Source of the DNA: Komagataeibacter sucrofermentans DSM 15973 | Lineage (GTDB): Bacteria; Pseudomonadota; Alphaproteobacteria; Acetobacterales; Acetobacteraceae | DNA length: 64,000 nt | Direction: 5' to 3' | Assembly: GCF_040581405.1 (NCBI RefSeq) | Contig: NZ_CP137157.1 | Location: 686,001 to 750,000 of the forward strand | Part shown: one piece after another, positions 26,586 to 34,788 of the stretch | How the letters are laid out: each line of letters begins with the position of its first letter | How positions within the stretch are numbered: the stretch's first letter is position 1 | Made by a program: the position numbers and the translations under genes | The notes under the pieces: model-generated | The model's input: the letters and a program-made list of their open reading frames with translations, nothing else | What the model was told of the DNA's origin: nothing | Database searches by the model: none

Positions 26586-27898
26586 ATTTCAGTTCCTTCG
26601 CCAATGCAACGGAACTGAAGAAGCGTATCTGGTTTACCCTCGGTGCGCTGATTGTCTACCGGATTGGCACCTATATCCCCGTCCCTGGCGTCGATGCGAC
26701 GGTGATGGGGCAGCTTCTGGCCCGGCATCAGGGCGGTATCCTGGGTATGTTCGATATGTTCACGGGTGGTGCGCTGGGGCGCATGACCGTGTTCGCACTC
26801 AACATCATGCCCTATATCAGTGCCTCGATCATCGTGCAGCTCATGTCAGCGGCCATTCCCTCCCTTGAAGCCCTGAAGAAGGAAGGCGAGGGCGGGCGGC
26901 GCAAGCTCAATGAATATACCCGTTACCTGACGGTGGTCATTGCGCTGTTCCAGGCCTACGGCATCGCCATCGGGCTGGAGAACATGCACACGGAGGCGGG
27001 CTCGGCCGTTGTCTCGCCGGGGCTGTTCTTCATCGTCTCGTGCGTGCTGACGCTGGTGGGTGGCACCATGTTCCTGATGTGGCTTGGTGAGCAGATAACG
27101 TCGCGGGGGGTTGGTAACGGCATCTCGCTGATCATCTTCGCGGGTATCGTGGCAAACCTGCCCAATGCGCTCGCAAGCCTGTTCCAGCTTGGCTATACCG
27201 GGGCGCTTTCGCCGTTCTTCGTGCTGGTCTTCCTGGTGCTGGCCGCGGTGACCATTGCGTTTATCGTGTTCATGGAACTGGCACAGCGGCGTGTGGTGAT
27301 CCAGTACCCCAAGCGGCAGGTCGGCCAGCGCATGTTTGGCGGTGACTCGACGCATATGCCGCTGAAGGTGAACACCGCAGGCTCGATTCCGCCGATCTTC
27401 GCGTCATCGGTGCTGCTGATTCCCGTGACCATTGCGGGATTCGTCAATAACAGCTCGATGCCTGGCTGGCTGTCCTTTCTGGGGCAATCGCTGGGGCAGG
27501 GGCAGCCGCTCTACATGCTGTTCTATGCGGCGATGATCGTGTTCTTCTCGTATTTCTATGCGGCGGTGACATTCAACCCACAGGAAACGGCCGAGAACCT
27601 GCGCAAGCAGGGTGGGTTCGTGCCGGGGATCCGGCCTGGCGCCAATACGGCGGCGTTCTTTGACCGCATCCTGACGCGTATCACGACGATTGGCGCACTC
27701 TATCTTGTCGCTGTCTGCCTGTTGCCGCAGATCCTGATCAGCCATTACAACGTGCCGTTCTATTTTGGTGGTACGAGTCTGATCATTATCGTGACCGTGA
27801 CGATCGATACGGTGACACAGGTGCAGTCGCATCTGGTGGCGCACCAGTATCAGGGCCTCATGCGTCGCGGACGGGGCCGAAAGGGCAAAATGCGGTGA
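26549..27898 (+). CDS. secY: Preprotein translocase subunit SecY
   Basis: SecY (449 residues) is the ten-helix protein-conducting channel of the inner membrane. IWFTLGALIVYRIGTYIPVP is the first membrane segment, and GGILGMFDMFTGGAL and NIMPYISASIIVQLM form the plug and second-helix region. A later cytoplasmic loop has YPKRQVGQRMFGGDSTHMPL. The protein ends in a basic tail (RRGRGRKGKMR). AAAGGA at about 26536-26541 is the ribosome-binding site. Its stop overlaps the adk GTG start (GTGA). Confidence 0.98.
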   Translation: MASAAEQLAANLNFSSFANATELKKRIWFTLGALIVYRIGTYIPVPGVDATVMGQLLARHQGGILGMFDMFTGGALGRMTVFALNIMPYISASIIVQLMSAAIPSLEALKKEGEGGRRKLNEYTRYLTVVIALFQAYGIAIGLENMHTEAGSAVVSPGLFFIVSCVLTLVGGTMFLMWLGEQITSRGVGNGISLIIFAGIVANLPNALASLFQLGYTGALSPFFVLVFLVLAAVTIAFIVFMELAQRRVVIQYPKRQVGQRMFGGDSTHMPLKVNTAGSIPPIFASSVLLIPVTIAGFVNNSSMPGWLSFLGQSLGQGQPLYMLFYAAMIVFFSYFYAAVTFNPQETAENLRKQGGFVPGIRPGANTAAFFDRILTRITTIGALYLVAVCLLPQILISHYNVPFYFGGTSLIIIVTVTIDTVTQVQSHLVAHQYQGLMRRGRGRKGKMR

Positions 27899-28554
27899 AT
27901 ATTATTTTTCTCGGGCCGCCGGGTGCTGGAAAAGGCACCCAGTCAAAGCGGCTGGAAGAACGCTACGGAATCGCCCAGATTTCAACCGGCGATATGCTGC
28001 GGGCTGAAGTCGCGACCGGCAGCCCTCTGGGGCAGAAGGTCAAGGCGGTCATGGCGAACGGGCAGCTTGTGTCCGATGACCTGATCATTGCCATGATTGA
28101 AAACCGCATCCGCCAGCCGGACTGCGCCAGGGGGTTCATCCTTGATGGATTCCCGCGCACGCGGGCACAGGCGGAAGCGCTTGACGCCATGCTGGCCCGT
28201 AGCGGGCAGCACATCGATGCCGTGCTGCTGCTCGATGTGGACGAGGATGCCCTGGCCGACCGGATCGCGGGCCGTTACACCTGCGCCAAGTGCGGCGCGG
28301 GCTATAACGACGTGTCCAAGCGGCCGAAGGTGGAAGGCACATGCGATGTGTGTGGTGGCCACGAGTTCATTCGCCGCGAAGATGACCGGCGGGACACCGT
28401 GGCTGCGCGCCTGAAGACCTATCGGGAACTCACGGCGCCGATCCTGCCTTATTACGAGGCGGAAGGCCGTCTGTACCGTGTGGATGGCATGGCGGATATC
28501 GATGATGTGACAAAGCAGGTCTTTGGTGTTATCGATCGTATCACTAAAAAGTGA
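27895..28554 (+). CDS. adk: Adenylate kinase with zinc-type lid
   Basis: Adenylate kinase (219 residues) interconverts ATP + AMP and 2 ADP. The P-loop GPPGAGKGT is at residues 7-15, the AMP-binding part includes ISTGDMLRAEV, and GFPRTRAQAEALD follows. The lid carries four cysteines, Cys130-X2-Cys133 and Cys150-X2-Cys153, the pattern of a structural zinc site that E. coli Adk lacks. The start is GTG at 27895, overlapping the secY stop, so it depends on translational coupling. It is the last gene of the spc-type transcript. Confidence 0.97.
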   Translation: MNIIFLGPPGAGKGTQSKRLEERYGIAQISTGDMLRAEVATGSPLGQKVKAVMANGQLVSDDLIIAMIENRIRQPDCARGFILDGFPRTRAQAEALDAMLARSGQHIDAVLLLDVDEDALADRIAGRYTCAKCGAGYNDVSKRPKVEGTCDVCGGHEFIRREDDRRDTVAARLKTYRELTAPILPYYEAEGRLYRVDGMADIDDVTKQVFGVIDRITKK

Positions 28555-28564
28555 TGCAAAATAA

Positions 28565-28592
28565 TTGACTCAATGGGGGGCAGCAGTATATT
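28565..28592 (+). promoter_or_regulatory. Promoter of the alpha operon (rpsM-rpsK-rpoA-rplQ)
   Basis: TTGACT (28565-28570), a 16-base spacer and TATATT (28587-28592) form a near-consensus sigma-70 promoter starting ten bases after the adk stop. A GANTC site, GACTC at 28567-28571, overlaps the -35 element, and another GAGTC lies at 28621-28625. The leader to rpsM is about 190 bases. It contains CCCGCC/GGCGGG and GCCCTG/CAGGGC hairpins close to the rpsM start. Confidence 0.7.
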
Positions 28593-28788
28593 GCGCGCCC
28601 TCAAGGTATGAGCGTCGTGTGAGTCGTCCATGAGGGGCGGCTCGTAGGGCCAGAATGTATGATGATGGGGTTGGCCGGTCCGTAAGCCGGTATGTTCACG
28701 ATGCTCCCGCCAGACAGGGCGGGTGGTGTGACGCAGCCCTGCCTGATAGTTAGTGCCCTGAATCAGGGGCGGACGAGGAGTAAGTGGC

Positions 28789-29166
28789 GTGGCACGTATT
28801 GCCGGCGTGAACATCCCTAGCAACAAGCGGGTCACAATTGGCCTTCGTTATATCTATGGTATCGGGGCCACCAAGGCCCAGGCGATCTGCGACAAGCTGG
28901 AAATCCCGGCTGAGCGGCGCGTCAACGAACTGTCTGACGACGAGATCGGCAAGATCCGTGAACTGATCGACAGCGATTACCGCGTTGAAGGTGACCTTCG
29001 CCGTGAAGTGGCGATGAACATCAAGCGCCTGATGGACCTCGGCTGCTACCGTGGCCTGCGCCACCGTCGTGGCCTGCCTGTCCATGGTCAGCGGACTCAT
29101 ACCAACGCCCGTACCCGCAAGGGTAAGGCCGTGGCTATTGCGGGCAAGAAGAAGGCGACCCGCTAA
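28789..29166 (+). CDS. rpsM: 30S ribosomal protein S13
   Basis: S13 (125 residues) bridges to the 50S and contacts P-site t[23 protein letters not shown] and the C-terminal [20 protein letters not shown] are conserved. The start is GTG at 28789 with GAGGAG eight bases upstream (28775-28780). It is the first gene of the alpha operon. Confidence 0.97.
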   Translation: MARIAGVNIPSNKRVTIGLRYIYGIGATKAQAICDKLEIPAERRVNELSDDEIGKIRELIDSDYRVEGDLRREVAMNIKRLMDLGCYRGLRHRRGLPVHGQRTHTNARTRKGKAVAIAGKKKATR

Positions 29167-29243
29167 TCAGCGGATTGCCTGGTATGAGTGCATGGAGCCT
29201 GCGGGTTCCGTGCACCGTTTGAACTGACAGGATCGAGAAAATT

Positions 29244-29636
29244 ATGGCGAAAGCTGCGGCTCCGCGTATTCGTAAGAAAGAGCGGAAAAACATCATCTCC
29301 GGTGTGGCGCATGTGCTGTCCACCTTCAACAACACCATGATCACCATCTCGGATGCGCAGGGCAATGCGATTGCCTGGTCTTCCGCTGGTGCCCAGGGTT
29401 TCAAGGGCTCGCGCAAGTCCACGCCGTATGCGGCGCAGGTTGCTGCTGAAGATGCAGGCCGCAAGGCCCGCGAGCACGGCATGGAAACGCTGGAGATCGA
29501 GGTTTCCGGTCCGGGTTCGGGGCGTGAGAGCGCCCTGCGCGCGCTGCAGGCTGTCGGCTTCTCGATCACGGCCATCCGTGACATGACGCCGGTGCCGCAC
29601 AATGGCTGCCGTCCTCGCAAGCGCCGTCGCGTCTGA
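29244..29636 (+). CDS. rpsK: 30S ribosomal protein S11
   Basis: S11 (130 residues) forms the 30S platform near the mRNA exit. [20 protein letters not shown] and the C-terminal [18 protein letters not shown] are diagnostic. The gene that follows rpsK in enterobacteria, rpsD, is absent, as is usual in alphaproteobacteria. Confidence 0.97.
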   Translation: MAKAAAPRIRKKERKNIISGVAHVLSTFNNTMITISDAQGNAIAWSSAGAQGFKGSRKSTPYAAQVAAEDAGRKAREHGMETLEIEVSGPGSGRESALRALQAVGFSITAIRDMTPVPHNGCRPRKRRRV

Positions 29637-29660
29637 TACGCCGTCTGCCTTAAGTCGTAT

Positions 29661-29680
29661 TTCCCCCGCATGCGGGGGAA
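29661..29680 (+). other. 20-bp perfect palindrome between rpsK and rpoA
   Basis: TTCCCCCGCATGCGGGGGAA (29661-29680) is its own reverse complement. As RNA it would form a very GC-rich stem. No U-tract follows, so readthrough into rpoA is expected. It is the first of two strong hairpins in the 122-base gap. Confidence 0.5.
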
Positions 29681-29713
29681 GATTGTCATTCCGGTATCCT
29701 GCCACAGGGTACC

Positions 29714-29737
29714 ATCTGCCACTCTCGGGTGGCAGAT
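29714..29737 (+). other. Hairpin immediately upstream of rpoA
   Basis: ATCTGCCAC (29714-29722) pairs perfectly with GTGGCAGAT (29729-29737), loop TCTCGG. It ends nine bases before the rpoA ribosome-binding site (AAAGG, 29746-29750). It could influence rpoA translation or mRNA processing. Confidence 0.5.
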
Positions 29738-29758
29738 CAGTCTTGAAAGGCCATTACC

Positions 29759-30778
29759 TTGGTCCTCCAGAAAAACTGGCAATCCCTGATCAAGCCGGAA
29801 AAGCTGGAAGTCGAACCGGGGGCGGAACCTTCACGCATTGCTACCGTCGTAGCCGAGCCGCTGGAACGCGGCTTTGGCATGACGCTGGGCAACGCGATCC
29901 GTCGGGTTCTGCTGTCGTCCCTGCAGGGGGCTGCGGTTACGGCAATCCAGATTGACGGCGTGCTGCATGAATTCTCGTCGGTGGCGGGTGTTCGTGAAGA
30001 CGTGACCGACATCGTCCTGAACATCAAGCAGCTCGCGCTGCGGATGCATGGCGAAGGCCCCAAGCGCATGGTGCTGACGGCCACGGGCCCAGGCGAAGTG
30101 CGTGCCGGCCAGATCCAGACCGGGCATGACATTGAAGTCATGAACCCCGATCTCGTGATCTGCACCCTTGATGAAGGGGTGAAGTTCGGGATGGAGTTTA
30201 CCGTGAACATGGGCAAGGGCTATGTTCCGGCAGCGGCCAACCGCCCGGAAGATGCGCCGATTGGCCTGATCCCGGTTGACGCCATCTACTCCCCGGTCCG
30301 TCGCGTGTCGTACAAGGTGGAGCAGACCCGCGTGGGTCAGGTCACCGATTATGACCGCCTGCTGCTGACGGTGGAAACCAACGGCGCGGTGACACCGGAA
30401 GATGCCGTGGCCCTGGCCGCGCGTATCCTTCAGGATCAGCTCCAGCTGTTCATCAACTTCGATGAGCCGCGCACGGTGCGTACGGAAGAGCCGCAGGATG
30501 ACCTGCCGTTCAACCGCAACCTGCTGCGCAAGGTTGACGAGCTGGAACTGTCGGTCCGTAGCGCCAACTGCCTGAAGAACGACAACATCGTCTATATCGG
30601 TGATCTGGTTCAGAAGACCGAGCAGGAGATGCTGCGTACCCCGAACTTCGGCCGCAAGTCGCTCAACGAGATCAAGGAAGTCCTGACCGCCATGGGGCTT
30701 TCACTGGGTATGAATGTCCCGGCATGGCCGCCGGAAAATATCGAAGATCTGGCCAAGAGGCTCGACGAGCCGTTCTGA
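29759..30778 (+). CDS. rpoA: DNA-directed RNA polymerase subunit alpha
   Basis: RpoA (339 residues) dimerises to start polymerase assembly; its C-terminal domain binds UP elements and activators. The N-terminal domain has [20 protein letters not shown]. The C-terminal domain has [20 protein letters not shown] and [17 protein letters not shown]. The start is TTG at 29759, eight bases after [24 protein letters not shown] is the expected N-terminus, so the TTG is well supported. Confidence 0.97.
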   Translation: MVLQKNWQSLIKPEKLEVEPGAEPSRIATVVAEPLERGFGMTLGNAIRRVLLSSLQGAAVTAIQIDGVLHEFSSVAGVREDVTDIVLNIKQLALRMHGEGPKRMVLTATGPGEVRAGQIQTGHDIEVMNPDLVICTLDEGVKFGMEFTVNMGKGYVPAAANRPEDAPIGLIPVDAIYSPVRRVSYKVEQTRVGQVTDYDRLLLTVETNGAVTPEDAVALAARILQDQLQLFINFDEPRTVRTEEPQDDLPFNRNLLRKVDELELSVRSANCLKNDNIVYIGDLVQKTEQEMLRTPNFGRKSLNEIKEVLTAMGLSLGMNVPAWPPENIEDLAKRLDEPF

Positions 30779-30811
30779 TCCTCCGAACCGGATAAAACAG
30801 GAAATTACATC

Positions 30812-31237
30812 ATGCGTCACGGTGTTGCCGGCCGTAAGCTCGGCGTTACCTCGTCCCATCGACAGGCCATGTTTCGCAACATGGCTGTCGCCCTGATCAA
30901 GCACGAACAGATCACCACCACGCTGCCCAAGGCGAAGGAACTTCGCCCGGTTGTGGAAAAGCTGATCACCCTTGGCAAGCGCGGCGATCTGCATGCCCGC
31001 CGCCAGGCTTTCGCCCAGCTGCGTGACGACAAGATCGTGTCCAAGCTGTTTGCTGCCGTGGCTGACCGCTACAAGGCGCGTTCGGGTGGCTACACCCGCG
31101 TGCTGCGTGCGGGCATGCGCCATGGCGATGCGGCCGACATGGCCGTAATCGAACTGGTTGACCGCGATGTGTCAGCCAAGGGCCAGGACAGCGGTCCGCG
31201 CCCCGAGGCCGCCACGGAAGAAAACCTGGCAGCCTGA
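30812..31237 (+). CDS. rplQ: 50S ribosomal protein L17
   Basis: L17 (141 residues) lies near the tunnel exit. [20 protein letters not shown] and [20 protein letters not shown] are conserved. The acidic C-terminal tail (about the last 20 residues) is a common lineage-specific extension. It is the last gene of the operon and is followed by a strong terminator. Confidence 0.97.
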   Translation: MRHGVAGRKLGVTSSHRQAMFRNMAVALIKHEQITTTLPKAKELRPVVEKLITLGKRGDLHARRQAFAQLRDDKIVSKLFAAVADRYKARSGGYTRVLRAGMRHGDAADMAVIELVDRDVSAKGQDSGPRPEAATEENLAA

Positions 31238-31256
31238 GGAACCTCGTTCCTTCAAG

Positions 31257-31284
31257 AAAACCCGGCTTTATGCCGGGTTTTTTT
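31257..31284 (+). terminator. Rho-independent terminator of the alpha operon
   Basis: AACCCGGC (31259-31266) pairs with GCCGGGTT (31272-31279) around loop TTTAT and runs into seven T residues (31278-31284). This is the clearest intrinsic terminator on the plus strand and ends the ribosomal block. Confidence 0.92.
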
Positions 31285-31503
31285 GTGTCTTGGGCTTAAT
31301 TAAGCGTTTTCATCGTTATATAGATATACAGGCAGGATTGCGTATATTATTGATTAATACACTTAGGGTCTGTTTAAAAAGCCTCGAAGTGCGTGGTCCG
31401 TTTTGAAAACAGGCGGCACGCGACATTTTTTACCAATCGGGTGTTTTAAAAAAAATCGCTTACCAGCAGGGTTTCGCCTGCGCGGCAGGATAGGGCGTAA
31501 AAC
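31285..31503 (+). other. AT-rich spacer upstream of ABC importer
   Basis: Between the terminator and the importer lies an AT-rich stretch unlike the surrounding GC-rich DNA, with runs such as TTATATAGATATACA near 31315-31329 and TTTTAAAAAAAAT near 31444-31455. It probably holds the importer promoter, but I cannot pick one pair of boxes with confidence. A small hairpin CCTGC/GCAGG lies at 31477-31489. No gene or riboswitch consensus was recognised. Confidence 0.4.
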
Positions 31504-32547
31504 ATGGCAGCAAAGGTTTGGGGGCATTTGTTACGGTGCGGGCTTTACGCCATGGCCAGCGTGATGATGCTGTGCGGCACGGTGCAGGCGGCCTCCGTGC
31601 GGGTGGGCTATATTCCCGTAATCGGCTCGGCGCCGTTGTTTGTCATGCAGGGCACGAACTGGGGGCATGAGGTGGGGGTGGACCTGCAGCTTGTGCGCTT
31701 TCAGTCAGGGCCACAGGCCATACAGGCGCTGATATCGGGCAAGATCGATGCCTATGTGGCGGGCGTGCTGCCGCTGTTGCAGGCCCGCGCGCATGGGGCG
31801 GATGTCAAGGTCGTGGCCAGTGCGGCGACGGAGGAACTCGAAGTCGTTGCGCGCGGGGATCTGGCCACGGGCCTGCCCGAGCCGCCAGCAACGCTAACAC
31901 CTGATGCGCTGCGCCAGCGCCTGGCTGATTTTACCGCCAAGGCTGGCCACAAGCCCAAGATTGCCGCCCAGCCCCTGGGCTCCGTGCCCGATACGCTGCT
32001 GCGCTACTGGCTGAAGGCGGGCAACGGGCTCGACCCGGCGCAGGTTGCCGATATTGTGGGCATTGATATCGATGCCGCCCAGCAGGCTTTTCTGGCTGGC
32101 GCGGTCGATGGCGCCATCCTGCGTGAACCGGCGCTGACCATCATCCGCCATCGCCTGCCTGCAACACGGGTGCTGGCCTCGGGTCATGACCTCATGCCCG
32201 GCCAGCCGGGATCGGTGCTGGCTATCGTCAATGAAAATGCGCCTGACCGGGCCGCGTGGAAGAATGCGTTTGTCAGCGCCTTCGTCAAGGCCACGCAGCT
32301 TCTGGCCACCGACCCCGAGCAGGCGGCACCTTACGTGCAGCAGGCGCTCGGCGGCGGCATGCTGCCCAAGGCGATTATCGTCGAGGCGCTGAAGGCCTCG
32401 GCAGGCGGCTATGTGTCCGATCCCGGTCGGATCATGGAGGCCGTGGGCAAATTGCAGGATTTCGAGGTTGAAAGCGGCCTGCTGCGCAAGGCGGAGCCGG
32501 TAGCTGACCTGTTCGATCTTGAAACCTATCGGCAGGTCCGGCCATGA
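31504..32547 (+). CDS. ABC transporter substrate-binding protein (SsuA/TauA/NMT1-like)
   Basis: This 347-residue periplasmic binding protein has an N-terminal signal peptide (hydrophobic LYAMASVMMLCGTVQA, likely cleaved after AQA). The mature start ASVRVGYIPVIGSAPLFVMQ is typical of binding proteins for nitrate, sulfonates, taurine or thiamine precursors. The two-lobe fold is suggested by ISGKIDAYVAGVLPLL and GAVDGAILREPALTII. It overlaps the permease gene by ATGA. No binding-pocket residue pins down the ligand; aliphatic sulfonate or taurine is plausible but unproven. Confidence 0.85.
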   Translation: MAAKVWGHLLRCGLYAMASVMMLCGTVQAASVRVGYIPVIGSAPLFVMQGTNWGHEVGVDLQLVRFQSGPQAIQALISGKIDAYVAGVLPLLQARAHGADVKVVASAATEELEVVARGDLATGLPEPPATLTPDALRQRLADFTAKAGHKPKIAAQPLGSVPDTLLRYWLKAGNGLDPAQVADIVGIDIDAAQQAFLAGAVDGAILREPALTIIRHRLPATRVLASGHDLMPGQPGSVLAIVNENAPDRAAWKNAFVSAFVKATQLLATDPEQAAPYVQQALGGGMLPKAIIVEALKASAGGYVSDPGRIMEAVGKLQDFEVESGLLRKAEPVADLFDLETYRQVRP

Positions 32548-33308
32548 GTCAGGCGCGCGCCCGCCTGCTGCGCCCCGCTCTCGGGCTGGCTGGGCTGGTC
32601 GTGCTGTTTGGCGTATGGGAAGGGGCGGTGCGCGGGGGGTGGATACAGTCCGGTTTCCTGCCTGCCCCCTCCAGCCTTGGCCCGGCATGGCTCGATGAGG
32701 TGCGCAGCGGGGCGTGGGTGCAGGCCATTCGCGACAGCCTGACCCATTACCTGACCGGCCTTGTGGCAGGCTCGGTCACGGGCGCGCTGGTGGGGCTGCT
32801 GTGTGGGGCGTTGCCGGTGCTTGATGGGCTGCTATCGGGCATCGTGCGCGTGCTGCGCCCCATTCCGGGTCTGGCGTGGGTGCCTTTTGCCATTCTGTGG
32901 TTCGGGCTGGACACGGCAGGGGCGACATTCATCATCGCCATCTCGGTATTCTGGATCAATTTCTACGCGGCCTACGGCGCGGTGCGCGCGATCGATCCGG
33001 ACCTGTATGAAGTCGCCGCCGCATTCGGCCATGGCGGCTTCTGGGCGCGGCTGCGCACGGTGGTGCTGCCTGCCGCAAGCCCCGGCGTGCTTGATGGGCT
33101 GCGCACGGGCATCGGTCAGGCCTGGATGTCGGTCGTGGCGGCGGAACTGTTTGGCGTGCCGGGCATTGGCGCCCGGATGATGCAGGCTTCAAGCCTGCTC
33201 GCGACCGATCTGGTTGTGGTCTACATGCTCACCATGGCGCTGCTTTATGCCGTGACCGACATGCTGTTCATGCTGGTGCGGCGCAGGCTGCTGGGCTGGC
33301 AGGGATGA
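32544..33308 (+). CDS. ABC transporter permease (SsuC/TauC-like)
   Basis: This 254-residue inner-membrane permease has about six membrane segments. The first is near residues 9-26 (LRPALGLAGLVVLFGVWE). The cytoplasmic EAA loop that docks the ATPase reads EVAAAFGHGGFWARLRTVVL with PAASPGVLDGLRTG after it. It begins inside the binding-protein stop and ends inside the ATPase start (both ATGA), so the three are strictly co-translated. Confidence 0.88.
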   Translation: MSQARARLLRPALGLAGLVVLFGVWEGAVRGGWIQSGFLPAPSSLGPAWLDEVRSGAWVQAIRDSLTHYLTGLVAGSVTGALVGLLCGALPVLDGLLSGIVRVLRPIPGLAWVPFAILWFGLDTAGATFIIAISVFWINFYAAYGAVRAIDPDLYEVAAAFGHGGFWARLRTVVLPAASPGVLDGLRTGIGQAWMSVVAAELFGVPGIGARMMQASSLLATDLVVVYMLTMALLYAVTDMLFMLVRRRLLGWQG

Positions 33309-34129
33309 ATACGATGGCAAGACGCGAGACAGACTCCGCCACTACTGCGGACGTCGTGGTGCGGCTGGAGAATATCGGCCTGTCGCACGACCACGGGCGT
33401 AGTTTCATCCTGCGCCATGTCGATCTTGAAATCAGGGCAGGCGAATTCGTGGCGCTGCTTGGCCCGTCGGGCGTGGGCAAGTCCACGCTGCTGCGTGTCA
33501 TCATGGGGCTTGTGCCGCCCAGCGAGGGGCAGGTGACGCTGCAATCGCGCCCTGCGCAGGCGCATCGGCCCGCCGCCATGGTGTTTCAGGATGCCAAGCT
33601 CATGCCGTGGCGCAGCGTGCGGCGCAATGTTGAACTCGGGCTTGAGGGGCTGGGGCTGAACCGGGCCGAGCGGCAGGCCCGCGCCATGGCAGCCCTTGAA
33701 CTGGTGGGGCTGGCCGACAGGGCGGCGCGGTGGCCACGCCAGCTTTCGGGCGGGCAGCGCCAGCGCGTGGGGGTTGCGCGCGCGCTGACGGTCGAACCCG
33801 ACCTGCTGCTGATGGATGAACCCTTTGGCGCGCTCGATGCCATTACGCGGGCCAGCCTGCAGCGTGAACTGCTCGACATCCATGCCCGCAGGCAGGGCAC
33901 GGTGCTGTTCGTGACCCATGACCTTGACGAGGCCCTGCTGCTGGCTGACCGGATCATCATCCTGCAGGGGCACCCGGCAGGCGTGAAGGGTGACTTCATG
34001 GTGGGGCCGCGCCCGCGCGCGCAGGAAAGTGCTGGCATGCGCGCCATGGCCGGGCGGATGAAGCGGCTCATCGCCGGTGAAGCCGACCCCGGCGCGGATG
34101 CCGCCTATTGGCAGGCATCGGAGATATGA
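33305..34129 (+). CDS. ABC transporter ATP-binding protein (SsuB/TauB-like)
   Basis: This 274-residue ATPase powers the importer. Walker A GPSGVGKST is at residues 53-61. The signature LSGGQRQRVGVARAL and Walker B DLLLMDEPFGALD follow, and the switch histidine lies in VLFVTHDLDEA. The Q-loop reads VFQDAKLMPW. ATG 33305 overlaps the permease stop; ATG 33314 is an alternative. The last 40 residues are an extra polar tail after the usual end of the domain. Confidence 0.9.
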   Translation: MNTMARRETDSATTADVVVRLENIGLSHDHGRSFILRHVDLEIRAGEFVALLGPSGVGKSTLLRVIMGLVPPSEGQVTLQSRPAQAHRPAAMVFQDAKLMPWRSVRRNVELGLEGLGLNRAERQARAMAALELVGLADRAARWPRQLSGGQRQRVGVARALTVEPDLLLMDEPFGALDAITRASLQRELLDIHARRQGTVLFVTHDLDEALLLADRIIILQGHPAGVKGDFMVGPRPRAQESAGMRAMAGRMKRLIAGEADPGADAAYWQASEI

Positions 34130-34228
34130 TAAGTCTCGGCACTCACCCTGCCTGGCGCAGGTAGGCATGAAGGCATGGGGGCAGGGCGGTCGGGTCTGCG
34201 CCCCTGGCAAGCATAGGGAAGACAGAAC

Positions 34229-34489
34229 ATGACAAATCCCCCCAATCTTGAAGCGCATCTCGAGGAAGGCATTGGCCGCCTTCAGGATGGGCTGGATGGT
34301 TTTGTCGGTGATTCCGGCATGCCGCTGTCAGCCCGCATGCAGGGTGCTGGAGGCGCAGCACAGCAGGGCATGGGCGAGATCTGCGACAGCCTGCGTGACG
34401 TGACCGCCGACCGCCCGCTCGTGGCGCTGCTCGGTGCATCCTTTCTGGGCTTTATCGTGACCGCGTTCCTGCGCCGCAGGCGTGGCTGA
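34229..34489 (+). CDS. Small tail-anchored stress-type protein (CsbD/DUF883-like)
   Basis: An 86-residue protein with an amphipathic, Gly/Gln-rich N-terminal part (EEGIGRLQDGLDGF) and one C-terminal membrane helix (RPLVALLGASFLGFIVTAFL) ending in RRRRG. The first part resembles CsbD-like general stress proteins, and the tail resembles DUF883 (ElaB/YqjD), which in E. coli anchors ribosomes to the membrane in stationary phase. It is a clear paralogue of the protein at 45846-46151. The function is inferred from family resemblance only. Confidence 0.7.
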   Translation: MTNPPNLEAHLEEGIGRLQDGLDGFVGDSGMPLSARMQGAGGAAQQGMGEICDSLRDVTADRPLVALLGASFLGFIVTAFLRRRRG

Positions 34490-34550
34490 GGCAACATATG
34501 CGTTGCTGCTGCGTTGAACGGTGCATGACTGATTTGCAAGGAAATAAGCC

Positions 34551-34727
34551 ATGCTGAAACTGGCACTGTTTTTTCTTATTGTCTCACTCGTGGCCGGTGT
34601 GTTCGGGTTCAGTGGCATTTCCGCGGCTTCGGCCGGCGTGGCGAAGATTATCTTCTTTGTCATGATCGTGCTGTTCGTGATCACGCTGCTGATCGCGCTG
34701 CTCACGGCCAGCGCCCTATTCAGGTAG
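34551..34727 (+). CDS. DUF1328 (YtjA-like) small membrane protein
   Basis: A 58-residue ORF, MLKLALFFLIVSLVAGVFGF at the start, with two hydrophobic helices separated by a short loop (SGISAASAG). The second ends TASALFR. This is the layout of DUF1328/YtjA proteins, whose role is unknown. AAGGAA (34538-34543) lies seven bases before ATG. It follows the CsbD/DUF883-like gene by 61 bases and is followed by a bidirectional terminator, so the two likely form one transcript. Confidence 0.85.
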   Translation: MLKLALFFLIVSLVAGVFGFSGISAASAGVAKIIFFVMIVLFVITLLIALLTASALFR

Positions 34728-34746
34728 CCACCGTCCCTTATTAACG

Positions 34747-34783
34747 AAAAACCCCCTGTCGCCATGGGCGCAGGGGGTTTTTT
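34747..34783. terminator. Bidirectional intrinsic terminator
   Basis: AAAAACCCCCTG (34747-34758) pairs with CAGGGGGTTTTTT (34771-34783). The stem is flanked by A-tract and T-tract on both strands. It serves the plus-strand DUF1328 gene and the convergent minus-strand efflux operon, whose last stop is at 34789. Confidence 0.92.
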
Positions 34784-34788
34784 CATGC

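Noticed and set aside
31285-31503. TPP or other riboswitch before the ABC importer
   Set aside because: I looked for the conserved CTGAGA and CCTGATC type blocks and did not find them; the leader has only a small CCTGC/GCAGG hairpin.
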